Assembly (NCBI RefSeq): GCF_039793925.1
Contig: NZ_JBAMME010000334.1
Span: 15,307-79,306, forward strand
DNA from: Thermogutta sp039793925
Lineage (GTDB): Bacteria; Planctomycetota; Planctomycetia; Pirellulales; Thermoguttaceae
Reading direction: 5' to 3'
DNA: 64,000 nt
The notes under the pieces are model-generated. The model had not been told where the DNA came from. It worked only from the letters and a program-made list of their open reading frames with translations, and ran no database searches. The translations under genes were made by a program, and so were the position numbers. Position 1 is the stretch's first letter; the number at the start of each line of letters is the position of its first letter. Below, in pieces: positions 27,114 to 35,928 of this stretch.

Positions 27114-28037
27114 ATGGCCACACTTCTGACCCCGAAACAGCTCGCCTTAGCTACCGGCGTCAGCGAGTCCACCGTGAAGCGCTGGTGCGACCGCGGCCTG
27201 CTGCCCGTGGCCCGAACGCCCGGTGGACACCGCCGCATTGAGCTCAACGAAGCATTACGGGTGCTCAAGGACCTCAATCTGCCTTTGCGGCACCCGGAAG
27301 CGCTTGGGCTGCCAGCCTTCTCTGGCCAGGGACAAAGGGTGCTCGAGAAGGCCAAGGACGAGCTGCTTCAGGCCTTGAAAAATGCTCGGGCCGACCGTTG
27401 CCGAGTGATTCTCCACGAGCTTCGCTATGTTGGCCTATCCTTTGCACAAATTGGCGACCATGTCATTGCCCCGGCCTTTGAGCAGATGGGGCATGAATGG
27501 GAGTGCGGAAAGCTCCAAATTTATCAGGAGAGGACAGCCTGTTGCATTCTCTCGGAAGTGCTCGCCGAAATAGCGTCAACTCTTCCACATGGCACTGCGC
27601 ATCAACCGCTGGCAATTGGGGCCACCCTCAGTCAGGACCACTATGTCCTGGCCTCCCAGCTCGTGCAGCTCGTTTTGCGGGAAAAGGGCTGGCGCGCCAG
27701 GTTCCTGGGCCCAAATCTTCCGGCCCCTACTCTTCGGCAGGCCATCACCGATTGGCAGCCGCGTCTTTTCTGGCTGAGCATCTCCCACGTAACGTCACCT
27801 CAGGAGGTGATCGATGCTTGTCGCGATCTGTTTGGATACTGCAGGCAATCTGAGTGCCTCTTCGTCATCGGTGGGCGATCGATTGACGAGTCCCTTCGCC
27901 AGCGGCTCAGTTACTCGGCTTATTGCCCGGATTTGACTCACCTGGCCATGCTCTTAGACACTCTTCCCCCCACCCCTATCAATACCGCGGATCATGAGAC
28001 GACGCCCCGGCCGCAATCCGAAATAGCGCCTGGTTGA
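27114..28037 (+). CDS. CarH/LitR-like MerR regulator with B12-binding domain
   Basis: 307 residues. N-terminal MerR/excisionase helix-turn-helix (~5-55, 'LALATGVSESTVKRWCDRGL', 'RTPGGHRRI'), then a helical cap domain and a cobalamin-binding Rossmann domain (~165-280). CarH proteins use adenosylcobalamin as light sensor. Here the cap motif W-x9-E-H reads W129-x9-E-R, and the base-on motif DxHxxG is degenerate (QDHYVLA), though the histidine (~177) remains. Light or B12 sensing is therefore uncertain. The start codon lies at the end of a tandem 9-base repeat, with no ribosome-binding site. Confidence 0.82.
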   Translation: MATLLTPKQLALATGVSESTVKRWCDRGLLPVARTPGGHRRIELNEALRVLKDLNLPLRHPEALGLPAFSGQGQRVLEKAKDELLQALKNARADRCRVILHELRYVGLSFAQIGDHVIAPAFEQMGHEWECGKLQIYQERTACCILSEVLAEIASTLPHGTAHQPLAIGATLSQDHYVLASQLVQLVLREKGWRARFLGPNLPAPTLRQAITDWQPRLFWLSISHVTSPQEVIDACRDLFGYCRQSECLFVIGGRSIDESLRQRLSYSAYCPDLTHLAMLLDTLPPTPINTADHETTPRPQSEIAPG

Positions 28038-28074
28038 GGCAACCACCACGACGACCGCGTGCGGTATGCCCCGT

Positions 28075-29430
28075 TCAGCCCAGGCCATGCTTGGCCAGTT
28101 TGTCGCGAAAAGTCGACGGTTTCATCCCCAGGGCGGCTGCGGCGGCCGTCTTGTTACCGCCCGCTTCTCGAAGTGCTCTCTCCAGGAGTTCGCGTTCTGC
28201 CTGATTGATGGCCTCTTGAAAACTGGCTATTCCGCCACCTTCTGAACTGCCCTTGGCTGTTTTTGTTGGGAACTGGGCAATCTCGGAGCGGAGGAGTTCC
28301 GCCGTAATCTCTCCGTTGCCAATCAAATAGACTCTTTCCAGGGTGTGGTAAAGCTCACGGACGTTGCCAGGCCAATCATGCTCCTGGAGGACCTCGAGGG
28401 CGCCGGGGCCCAAGGTAAACGGCTTGTCCCCCGCAATTTTTTTCAGCAAATACTCGACGAGTAGGGGAATATCCTCGCGCCTCTCTCGAAGCGGAGGGAT
28501 ATTGATGCGGAGCACGTCCAGACGGTAGTACAGGTCCTGGCGGAATGTGCCCTGGCTGACTCTCTCCAGCAGGTTTTGCTTGGTAGAAGCGATGATACGG
28601 ACATCCGCATGAATCGGTGTCGTGCCGCCTACCCTCTCGAATACTTTCTCCTCGATCACTCGGAGCAGCTTGGCTTGCTGGTCGAGCGGGATATCGTCCA
28701 CATCATCGAGGTACAGCGTGCCACCCTGAGCGATTTCGAATCGGCCAGGCTTCCGCTGATCTGCCCCTGTGAACGCGCCCTTCTCATGTCCGTACAATTC
28801 GCTTTCCATCAGATGGGCCGGGAAAAGGGTGCAGCCCACTTTCACAAATGGTCGGTCTCGGCGGTGAGATTTCCGGTGAATCACCTGAGCAATCAAATCC
28901 TTGCCCACACCGGTTTCGCCACACAAAAGGACGTTGGCGTCGGTGCGGGTGCAGATTTCGATCATTTTCTTGACCCGCGTCATCACCGCCGACTGACCGA
29001 TAACCAGTTCATCAATGCTCTGGGTTTCGGTAGCCGTTCCCGCAGAGTGGCTTTCTCTCCGCCGACCACGCTCGCGTTCCAGCCGAGCCAAAACGGGCAA
29101 CAGATCCTCATTCCGGAAGGGCTTCGTGATAAAGTCGTAGGCACCAAGCTTCATCGACTCGACGGCCAACTGGATGCTTCCGTAGGCCGTCATCATGATT
29201 ACGTCCGTGGCGGGCGCCTGTTCCCCCTGCTTGATATAACGAAGTAACTCCAAACCGTCCACCCGTGGCATTTTGACGTCGGCAACGATAACGTCAAAAT
29301 GCCGCTGCCGCAGTTTTTCCAGGGCCTCTTCGCCATCCGCCGCCGTGTCCACTTCGTACCCCTGTGCGGCGAGATCGTCGGCCAAGGTCACCCGCTTGAT
29401 TTTCTCATCGTCCACAATCAGAATCCGCAT
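28075..29430 (-). CDS. Sigma54-dependent response regulator (NtrC/AtoC type)
   Basis: 451 residues. Receiver domain with phospho-acceptor D51 in 'DVIVADVKMPRVDGLELL' and acidic pair DDE at 7-9; AAA+ domain with Walker A 'GETGVGKDLIAQ', the sigma54 contact loop 'GAFTGA' and Walker B region 'GGTLYLDDVDDIPLD'; C-terminal Fis-type helix-turn-helix 'GGNKTAAAAALGMKPSTFRD'. All parts for sigma54 activation are present. The histidine kinase gene lies 62 bases upstream on the same strand, so the two form a two-component system; target genes unknown. Confidence 0.94.
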   Translation of the reverse strand: MRILIVDDEKIKRVTLADDLAAQGYEVDTAADGEEALEKLRQRHFDVIVADVKMPRVDGLELLRYIKQGEQAPATDVIMMTAYGSIQLAVESMKLGAYDFITKPFRNEDLLPVLARLERERGRRRESHSAGTATETQSIDELVIGQSAVMTRVKKMIEICTRTDANVLLCGETGVGKDLIAQVIHRKSHRRDRPFVKVGCTLFPAHLMESELYGHEKGAFTGADQRKPGRFEIAQGGTLYLDDVDDIPLDQQAKLLRVIEEKVFERVGGTTPIHADVRIIASTKQNLLERVSQGTFRQDLYYRLDVLRINIPPLRERREDIPLLVEYLLKKIAGDKPFTLGPGALEVLQEHDWPGNVRELYHTLERVYLIGNGEITAELLRSEIAQFPTKTAKGSSEGGGIASFQEAINQAERELLERALREAGGNKTAAAAALGMKPSTFRDKLAKHGLG

Positions 29431-29492
29431 AGTGGTTTGACAACCTTCCCAGCAATGAAATGAAACCCGTCAGGCAAAAACTTCCTTGAAGA

Positions 29493-30788
29493 TCACGCGG
29501 GCTTATTGTCCTTATCGCGGTAGGCGTTCAGTATCACGGTGAAAGTCGTCCCCTGCCCCAGGGTGCTGCGAACTTCAATTCTTCCGCCCATCTCGGAAAT
29601 CAGCATCCGGCACAATCCCAGCCCCAGGCCCGTTCCTCCCGAGTCCGCCCGAGTGGTAAAAAACGGCTCAAAAATCCTTTCGAGATTGGCCCGAGGAATT
29701 CCAACACCCGTGTCGATGACCTCGATGGCCACCGAATTCATTTGATCATCGTCCTGCGTCCCCAAAGTCCTGGTACGGAGTGTGAGCGTTCCGCCATTGG
29801 GCATAGCAGCAAGGGCGTTGGTGCAAAGATTGAACACGACTTCCTGAATGGTGTACTTATCTCCCAGCACCGGCGGCACCGGCCGAAGGTCCTTTTCCAC
29901 ACGTATGTTCTGCCCAATCCGTGTACCCAACATAGCAAGGGTACCTTCCACGGCGGCGTTGACATCGGTTTTTTCCAGAACCAGGCCGCGAGGCTGCGCA
30001 AAGGCCTGGACGCGCTTCGCTGTCCGCTCAATCCGTTCCAAGGCTTCGGCCATCATGTTCACGTATTCTGTCAACCGGGGGTCGTTTTTGACAGCCTCGC
30101 TAATTCTGCGCAGACAGTTCTGGACACCGTCCAGCGGATTGGCAATCTGATGGGCGATTCCCGCGACGAGCTGTCCGATTCCCAGCATTTTTTCCTTCTG
30201 GCGAAGCTCGGCATGGGCGCGGTCCACGTAGCGCCGGATGGAGGTCGTGAAATAAGTCGCCATCCCGAGGCTGGTCGCCACAGCACAGAAAAGGGCCAAC
30301 GCTTCCAGGTTGTGGAGCGGCGGTAACTCCTGGCCGCCAAACCTGAGCGGACATCGGGGAATTAGGTTCAAACTTTCTAGGAAAATGATGGCCCCGATCA
30401 CAAGGGCCGTTGCCCCCGCCACAATGTATGGTCGTGCCCCGCGCAGGTACATGCCTGCGATGATCATATGAAAGATATAGTAAATCACAAACGGATTGTG
30501 GCAAAAATCGGAAAAATAAAGGACCAGAGTCAGCGCCACCAGATCCAGCACAATCTGGAGAAAGAAGCTATCTTCCGGACGAAACCCCCGAATCGGACTT
30601 TCTTCCCGAACAATGAACGCCAGTACCGCATTGTAAAGAAGCATCCCCAATCCCACCGCATACAAAGGGTAGGGGGTTTGCAATACCCCGAGCACGAAAT
30701 AGCCTAGCGTCGTCGCGACGAAAACGGTGCTCGCCGCGAGCCAGCGGATGCGAATCAGCCATATCGCGCCACTCGGGGGAAGCTTCAT
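29493..30788 (-). CDS. Membrane sensor histidine kinase
   Basis: 431 residues. Five to six TM helices in the first ~175 residues ('WLAASTVFVATTLGYFVLGV', 'IVLDLVALTLVLYFSDF', 'YIVAGATALVIGAIIFLE') form a membrane-embedded sensor without a large outside domain. HisKA with the phospho-histidine in 'VAGIAHQIANPLDGVQN' (~212) and a HATPase domain with N box 'FNLCTNALAAMPNGG', 'IDTGVGIPRANLERIFEPFF' and 'GGTGLGLGLC'. NtrB-like in type. Partner of the regulator downstream. Confidence 0.93.
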   Translation of the reverse strand: MKLPPSGAIWLIRIRWLAASTVFVATTLGYFVLGVLQTPYPLYAVGLGMLLYNAVLAFIVREESPIRGFRPEDSFFLQIVLDLVALTLVLYFSDFCHNPFVIYYIFHMIIAGMYLRGARPYIVAGATALVIGAIIFLESLNLIPRCPLRFGGQELPPLHNLEALALFCAVATSLGMATYFTTSIRRYVDRAHAELRQKEKMLGIGQLVAGIAHQIANPLDGVQNCLRRISEAVKNDPRLTEYVNMMAEALERIERTAKRVQAFAQPRGLVLEKTDVNAAVEGTLAMLGTRIGQNIRVEKDLRPVPPVLGDKYTIQEVVFNLCTNALAAMPNGGTLTLRTRTLGTQDDDQMNSVAIEVIDTGVGIPRANLERIFEPFFTTRADSGGTGLGLGLCRMLISEMGGRIEVRSTLGQGTTFTVILNAYRDKDNKPA

Positions 30789-31078
30789 GCTATCGGGTTA
30801 AGGTGATAGAGCAACTCAGAAATGGGAATTGCGGATTGGTAGTCTCATCGCGCCCATTAATTACACCTTGACACGTTAATTGTACCCCAAATCGTTCGCG
30901 GCTGGGGCGTAGTCCCGGTGAAGCCCGTCTTCATCCATAATGGAGTTGATAAGGAACACGTTGCCCGCCGGGGAGGCAGGACACACGACTCTGATTGGTT
31001 CACCGTCCTCCGTGTGCTGCGCTGACCGGCCTGAGTTTTCGGAACACCGTCGTTGTGAATTGACCCGAGGATACCGTG

Positions 31079-31876
31079 ATGGCTTCCGTGTCTGATATTC
31101 AGCGTCGCCTCCAATTTGCGATAGAAGCGGCCCGCGCAGCCGGCGAGATCACCCTTCGGTATTTTTCCAACCGAGACCTACTGGTCGAAAGAAAGGCCGA
31201 CGCCTCCCCCGTCACCAGGGCGGACCGCGAGGCTGAGTTCTACATTAGGGAACGAATCCTTCAGACATTCCCCGAAGACGCGGTCATCGGTGAAGAGTGG
31301 GGGGACACTGGCGGCCGGAGCGGATTTCGCTGGATTATCGACCCAATTGACGGCACAAAATCATTCATCCACGGGGTTCCCCTGTACGCCACGCTCATTG
31401 GAGTGGAGTACGAGGGCACTGCCCTCCTTGGGGTGGACAGGATCCCTGCCACAGGCGAATGTGTCTATGCCGCTCGCGGCTCGGGTGCCTGGTATCAGCG
31501 GGGAGACAATCCCCCCGAACCTGCCCGCGTTTCCACGTGCCGCTCTCTGGCGGAAGCAGCCTGGGTGACGAGCGAAGTGGCCAACTTCACCAAAATCGGC
31601 CGACGTGATGCTTACCATCGCCTGGAAGAGGTGACCCGCCTTTCCCGGACCTGGGGGGATGGTTACGGCTATCTTCTCGTGGCCACGGGACGAATCGATT
31701 TCATGGTGGACCCTCTCATGGAGATTTGGGACGCAGCGGCGATTCAACCCATCATCGAGGAAGCTGGCGGCAAGTTCACCGACTGGGCCGGCCAGCCCAC
31801 GTTCACCTCGGGCAACGGCGTGGGCAGCAACGGCTGGCTTCACGAAGAAATCCTCAGAATCCTGCAAACCGCCTGA
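31079..31876 (+). CDS. Inositol-monophosphatase-family phosphatase, histidinol-phosphatase-like
   Basis: 265 residues from ATG 31079 with GAGG upstream. Metal and catalytic motifs: 'GEEWGDTGG', 'WIIDPIDGTKSFIHG' and 'EIWDAAAIQPIIEEAGG'. The 'DGTKSFIHGVPLYATLIG' form is typical of HisN-type histidinol phosphatases rather than inositol or nucleotide phosphatases, but no his gene is near, so substrate stays open. Confidence 0.88.
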   Translation: MASVSDIQRRLQFAIEAARAAGEITLRYFSNRDLLVERKADASPVTRADREAEFYIRERILQTFPEDAVIGEEWGDTGGRSGFRWIIDPIDGTKSFIHGVPLYATLIGVEYEGTALLGVDRIPATGECVYAARGSGAWYQRGDNPPEPARVSTCRSLAEAAWVTSEVANFTKIGRRDAYHRLEEVTRLSRTWGDGYGYLLVATGRIDFMVDPLMEIWDAAAIQPIIEEAGGKFTDWAGQPTFTSGNGVGSNGWLHEEILRILQTA

Positions 31877-31913
31877 AAGTCCGGGCGGGTAGAGGTCGCG
31901 TCACCCTAATTGC

Positions 31914-32492
31914 CTACTCAGCAAACATCTCACGGACGAGAAGTCGCACCTCCTCCAGCCAGGCAACCCGCTGTTCGTGCGTGCTCAGGATAATCGATTC
32001 AAAATTTCGGCGACGAAAATTTGTCACGCCGCAGAAACCGAAAATGCAGTTCTTCCACAGATTTTCCAGCGGATCGCCGTACAGCCGCAGCTCGTCGTCT
32101 CTCGGTGTGTTGGATGTAGTGAAGACCAGTGCCCGTTTGCCTGCCAAAAGCCCTTTGACCCCATCCGATGTAAAATCATACGCGACCCCCTGCCGGAATA
32201 CGCGATCGACCCAACCTTTCAAGATCGCGGGAGGCTGCCCCCACCAGTTGGGATGAACGATCACGTAGCCGCCGACTTCCTGCAGTTGCGCGCAATGCTG
32301 ACGGATTTCCGACGGCACTTCCGCATCCTTGGCAATCTGTTCAAACGGCAATAAGGGGTCAAAATTTTCGCGGTACAGATCGTGATAGATAACCTCGTGG
32401 TTGATCTCCCACAGCGTCTGCGCAGCCGTCGCGGCAATGGCCTGACAGAAACTCCCAACACGCGGATGTCCAAGGACCACGAGCACCTTCAT
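31914..32492 (-). CDS. NAD(P)H-dependent flavodoxin-fold oxidoreductase
   Basis: 192 residues. 'MKVLVVLGHPRVGSFCQAI' is the FMN phosphate loop of the KefF/MdaB/NQO1 group; 'YVIVHPNWWGQPPAILKGWV' and 'DRVFRQGVAYDF' are conserved active-site parts. Probably a quinone or azo reductase. GAGGAGG precedes the ATG. Stands between convergent hisN-like and same-strand thioesterase genes. Confidence 0.9.
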   Translation of the reverse strand: MKVLVVLGHPRVGSFCQAIAATAAQTLWEINHEVIYHDLYRENFDPLLPFEQIAKDAEVPSEIRQHCAQLQEVGGYVIVHPNWWGQPPAILKGWVDRVFRQGVAYDFTSDGVKGLLAGKRALVFTTSNTPRDDELRLYGDPLENLWKNCIFGFCGVTNFRRRNFESIILSTHEQRVAWLEEVRLLVREMFAE

Positions 32493-32676
32493 TGTCTCGG
32501 TTTCCTCCTCTGTCCCATGATTTCTTCCGGATGTCTTGTTTTAAATGGACAAGGGCTGCCCGGACCGGTGAGAGTTTTCCTCCCGCAGCAACCACTCAAC
32601 ATACACAGCACCCATCCGACAATTCCTCCACAGGTGCAGGAAGCTCTCGGCAGTGGAAACGCCTGAGCGTTTGTTT

Positions 32677-33156
32677 CTATTCGGCTTGCGGACGATCCGT
32701 CTCCGAACCCACCGGACACGCGCCTCGTTCTAGCGGCGGTGGCTCTTCTGGACAAATGGTGAAAGCGGCTATGATCTCCGGAGGAATACGAGTTGGTTGA
32801 CCGGTCTTGTAGTTGACAAACGCCCAAAGCGTTTCCGCCCGGGCAAGTAGTTCTCCATCACGGCCGCGATAAATCCGGTACTTCCGCCGCGAAGTGACTT
32901 TTTTGAAGTCCGCAACCCAGGTTTGCACGACGACCTCATCTCCCAACCGGGCGGGAGCCAAATACTCGATGTTATGCGAGCGAACCACCCAGCCTGCCCC
33001 CAAAGCGAGGTGCCGATCAGGCGACCATCCACACGCCGTGGAATGGGCGACGGCGGCATCCTGAAGCCACTGGACGTAGGCCACGTTATTGGCGTGCCCC
33101 AGGGCGTCAATCTCCTCCGGTTGCACCAGGCGATGGTGATAAAAAACAGCCGTCAT
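32677..33156 (-). CDS. Acyl-CoA thioesterase, 4HBT (YbgC-like) hotdog fold
   Basis: 159 residues from ATG 33156; a TTG at 33174 is a less likely start. 'HHRLVQPEEIDALGHANNVA' and 'YVQWLQDAAVAHS' hold the D-x-x-GHxNN signature of 4-hydroxybenzoyl-CoA thioesterase-like hotdog proteins; the rest ('GAGWVVRSHNIEYLAPARLGDEV') fits. Substrate unknown. Confidence 0.9.
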   Translation of the reverse strand: MTAVFYHHRLVQPEEIDALGHANNVAYVQWLQDAAVAHSTACGWSPDRHLALGAGWVVRSHNIEYLAPARLGDEVVVQTWVADFKKVTSRRKYRIYRGRDGELLARAETLWAFVNYKTGQPTRIPPEIIAAFTICPEEPPPLERGACPVGSETDRPQAE

Positions 33157-33337
33157 CGGCAGCAGCAACCCCAAAGACCGTTTGTGTACATGAATTAATT
33201 ACGCTCGAAGGCCAGCCCCGGTTTGACTCACCATGTATCCGGTTCTCTTACACCGAACACCCGATCGCCGATTTTTCTCCGACTTCGCCCCCTTGTGTCG
33301 ACGCGAGTTTCCATCAAACCCGCGGAACACATGGCAC

Positions 33338-34078
33338 TCACCGCCACAGATCGTCTCCTGCAAAAGGATGGATGGGCCCCAGACCTTTTGGTTTCGGTAA
33401 TACCTTGAGGATCTGCTCGGCCAGTTTGAGGTCCTCCTTGGTCGTGATCTTGATGTTCAGCGAGGAGCCCGGCACGACGTGCACTTTCTTCCCCAGTCGC
33501 TCCACAAGCTGCGCGTCGTCGGTAGCCGGAAATCCTTCTCGCTTTTCGTACGCTTCCAGCAACCAGTCTCGCCGAAAAACCTGTGGCGTTTGAGCTTCCC
33601 ATAAGTCTTCCCGAGACTGCGTTGCCATGATGACTCCCGAGTGGTCGACGCGTTTCAGTGTGGCGGTAACGGGCACTGCCAGGATGGCAGCCCCTGTCTC
33701 CTGAGCCTTCTGAAAAACCGCATCAATCCACAGTTCACTGAGACACGGACGGGCAGCATCATGAACACAGACGAATTCGGCGTCCGATTTCACTTGGCGA
33801 AGGGCGTTGTGCACCGAATCCGCGCGCTCCGGTCCCCCTTCCACCACTTGCACACCCAGCAGTGTGATGTCGGCACTAAACCGCGCAAGGAACTCCTCGC
33901 GATCTTGTGGCGCCACGGCCACGATGATCTGGATGACATCTTCCCTTTGGGAAAACCGGTGCAGACTATGGAGCCAAACGGCCCGCCCGGCTAACGGAGC
34001 AAACGGCTTCTTGTAATGCATGTCCTGAAATCGTGAACTGGCTCCTGCTGCCGGTAAAATGACGGCGAATCGTGCCAC
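33338..34078 (-). CDS. ispD: 2-C-methyl-D-erythritol 4-phosphate cytidylyltransferase
   Basis: MEP-pathway enzyme of isoprenoid precursor synthesis. 246 residues from GTG 34078, which has GGAAGGGAG six bases upstream. Motifs: nucleotide-binding 'RFAVILPAAGASSRF', 'KKPFAPLAGRAVW', 'VCVHDAARPCLSELWI' and 'ATLKRVD', 'WEAQTPQVFRRDWLLEAY'. No ispF or other MEP gene is adjacent. Confidence 0.93.
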   Translation of the reverse strand: MARFAVILPAAGASSRFQDMHYKKPFAPLAGRAVWLHSLHRFSQREDVIQIIVAVAPQDREEFLARFSADITLLGVQVVEGGPERADSVHNALRQVKSDAEFVCVHDAARPCLSELWIDAVFQKAQETGAAILAVPVTATLKRVDHSGVIMATQSREDLWEAQTPQVFRRDWLLEAYEKREGFPATDDAQLVERLGKKVHVVPGSSLNIKITTKEDLKLAEQILKVLPKPKGLGPIHPFAGDDLWR

Positions 34079-34228
34079 AGCAATCTCCCTTCCTGGCCAG
34101 CCAGATAATTGAGAAAGCCACATCTTTTTCCTTCACCATCCGCGGAAATTCGCTTCCTGTCAACGCCGGGAACCCTAATCCATCTCCACCTTTGCAATAA
34201 TCTGTGAGATGCCACGGCGGGACCTCTT

Positions 34229-34253
34229 GCACGGGCAATTCATGAATTGCTCC
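34229..34253. repeat. Palindromic repeat, family A copy 2
   Basis: GCACGGGCAATT-CATG-AATTGCTCC. Same arms as copies at 23889 and 51959. Confidence 0.65.
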
Positions 34254-34342
34254 GACCGTTTAACCAGCACCTGAATCGAGGACCTGGAGTCCGGCCGGTG
34301 AAATTGATGGTGCAAACGCCAGAATGTGGACCTGATAAGCCG

Positions 34343-34384
34343 GTCCCTCCAAGAGATGCTTCTGGAGGGACGCACTTGGCGTGC
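34343..34384. repeat. Hairpin repeat with GGAGGGAC arm
   Basis: GTCCCTCCA (34343-34351) pairs perfectly with TGGAGGGAC (34363-34371), followed by a small GCAC/GTGC stem to 34384. The right half resembles the GGAGGGAC units at 60618-60672. Confidence 0.5.
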
Positions 34385-34641
34385 CCGGTGAAAAGGTAGC
34401 GCTCATCCAAGGTAAGAAAACGGAACTGAAAAGCAGGTCAAGCCGGGCTCAGGATTATTCCCGTGCAAGCTCTCCTCCAGGTGAGGGTTCGGTGCTGGGC
34501 GTTGGTGAAAACTGGGGAAATCTCCATCGGCGGAGTTGTCAGCCGGAGGGAAATCGGATAAAGTAATGCGAAGAGGAGCGGTTAGATGAACGCGATGTGA
34601 CCTCCCCTGCGGTGGGGTCAAAGAGTCACAGGCTAAAAGCT

Positions 34642-34717
34642 CGGGGCGTGGCGCAGCCTGGATTAGCGCGCTTGCTTGGGGTGCAAGAGGTCACCGGTTC
34701 AAATCCGGTCGCCCCGA
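34642..34717 (+). tRNA. tRNA-Pro, anticodon GGG
   Basis: Cloverleaf: acceptor CGGGGCG (34642-34648) with CGCCCCG (34710-34716) and discriminator A; anticodon stem CTTGC/GCAAG with loop TTGGGGT; T arm ACCGG-TTCAAAT-CCGGT. CCA is not encoded. Confidence 0.95.
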
Positions 34718-34790
34718 CTTATTCGTGATTTTTGCTCAATTCGAAGAATCACGGACGGATCAAATCCACAATTTGCCATCGCCGGGTCAC

Positions 34791-34829
34791 AAAAACGCCG
34801 AGGGTTGTGTTTAAGCCTTCGGCGTTTTG
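34791..34829. terminator. Bidirectional-looking terminator downstream of tRNA-Pro
   Basis: AAAACGCCGAGGG (34792-34804) pairs with CCTTCGGCGTTTT (34816-34828), one mismatch; runs of A and T on either side allow function in both directions. Confidence 0.65.
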
Positions 34830-35018
34830 CATTGTACACGTATCATCAAGTCAAACAATCTTGACTCGCCCACAGAAATCGCCTATCTTATCGACCCGAT
34901 GTGCCCGGTTAGAAATTTTTCACGGTTTTGCCGATACAATGGCCTGGTAAGCCCAAAGCATTTGATCGTCCTTCGACACGGATGTCTGCCTGAAGAGAGT
35001 TTTCAGGAGTTCGCACGG

Positions 35019-35675
35019 ATGATACTACCCCGCCGTTCCCTGTTTTGCTTCGGTAGGCTCTGGCTATTTCTGCCGGTGTCTCTTGTCGCATCCGGATGTG
35101 CCACGACGCATGCTGAGCGGGGTGCTCTATTCGGCGGGCTCCTGGGAGCCGGGACGGGGGCGATTGTGGGAAACGCGGCCGGAAATACCCTCGCCGGAAC
35201 CGCCATCGGCGCCGGGGTGGGCGCTCTTGCCGGTTCAGCCATCGGCGACAGCCTCGACGAAATGGAGGCGCAAAACCGCGCACTGATTGCGCAACAGCTA
35301 GGCCGGGAAATTCCCGCAGGCGCTGTGACGTTTGATGACGTCATTGCCATGACCAGAGCCGGGGTGGCCGAAGAACTCATCGTCAATCAGATTCGCATTA
35401 ATGGGATGGTTCGTCAGCCCACCACGGATGATATTATCCGCCTGCAGAAAGAGGGTGTGAGCGTGAACGTCATCAAAGCGATGCAAGAACCGCCTCTGCG
35501 TCGCCAGCCGAGTAATGACCGTCCGATCGTCATTCGCGAGTCGAGTCCTCCACCGGTCGTGATCTACGAGCACGATCCCTGGTGGTGGGGACCGCCCTGG
35601 CCCCATTGGCATTACCATTACCGCTACTACCGCCCTCGGCCGGGTGTAAGCTGGGGGATCACTTTCCACAATTGA
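35019..35675 (+). CDS. Glycine-zipper lipoprotein
   Basis: 218 residues from ATG 35019 (AGGAG 10 bases upstream). The frame is open upstream to 34827, but that part overlaps the terminator and has no signal. Lipobox 'VASGC' at ~27, then a glycine-zipper 2TM segment 'GALFGGLLGAGTGAIVGNAA' plus 'GAGVGALAGSAIGDSLDE', a helical region with 'MTRAGVAEELIVNQIRINGM', and a tail rich in Pro, Trp, His and Tyr. Likely an outer-membrane or cell-envelope lipoprotein; role unknown. Confidence 0.83.
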   Translation: MILPRRSLFCFGRLWLFLPVSLVASGCATTHAERGALFGGLLGAGTGAIVGNAAGNTLAGTAIGAGVGALAGSAIGDSLDEMEAQNRALIAQQLGREIPAGAVTFDDVIAMTRAGVAEELIVNQIRINGMVRQPTTDDIIRLQKEGVSVNVIKAMQEPPLRRQPSNDRPIVIRESSPPPVVIYEHDPWWWGPPWPHWHYHYRYYRPRPGVSWGITFHN

Positions 35676-35928
35676 AAAACTCTTCGAGTTCCTTTTGACA
35701 CCGAGCTACACTTACCGCTTGAGGCTTTACATACCCGCGGCTGCCCGATCAGATGATCTGCTGCGCCTCTCGGAATCTTTCCGGTGGCGTCCCGGGTACT
35801 CCTTCCTCTCATGTGACACAGTGCAGCCGACACTTGGGAGCGAACACCCGTCGCCGCTGCTGTTCGGGCTTCCCAGGAGACGAAACGAGGAGCCGCCGGA
35901 ATGACCGGCAACCCTCCGCGGTGGACCA

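Larger units (their letters stand above)
34079..34641. other. Intergenic stretch with palindromes
   Basis: No gene seen. Two hairpin repeats lie inside (34229-34253 and 34343-34384, separate entries), and the start of tRNA-Pro closes it. Confidence 0.55.
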
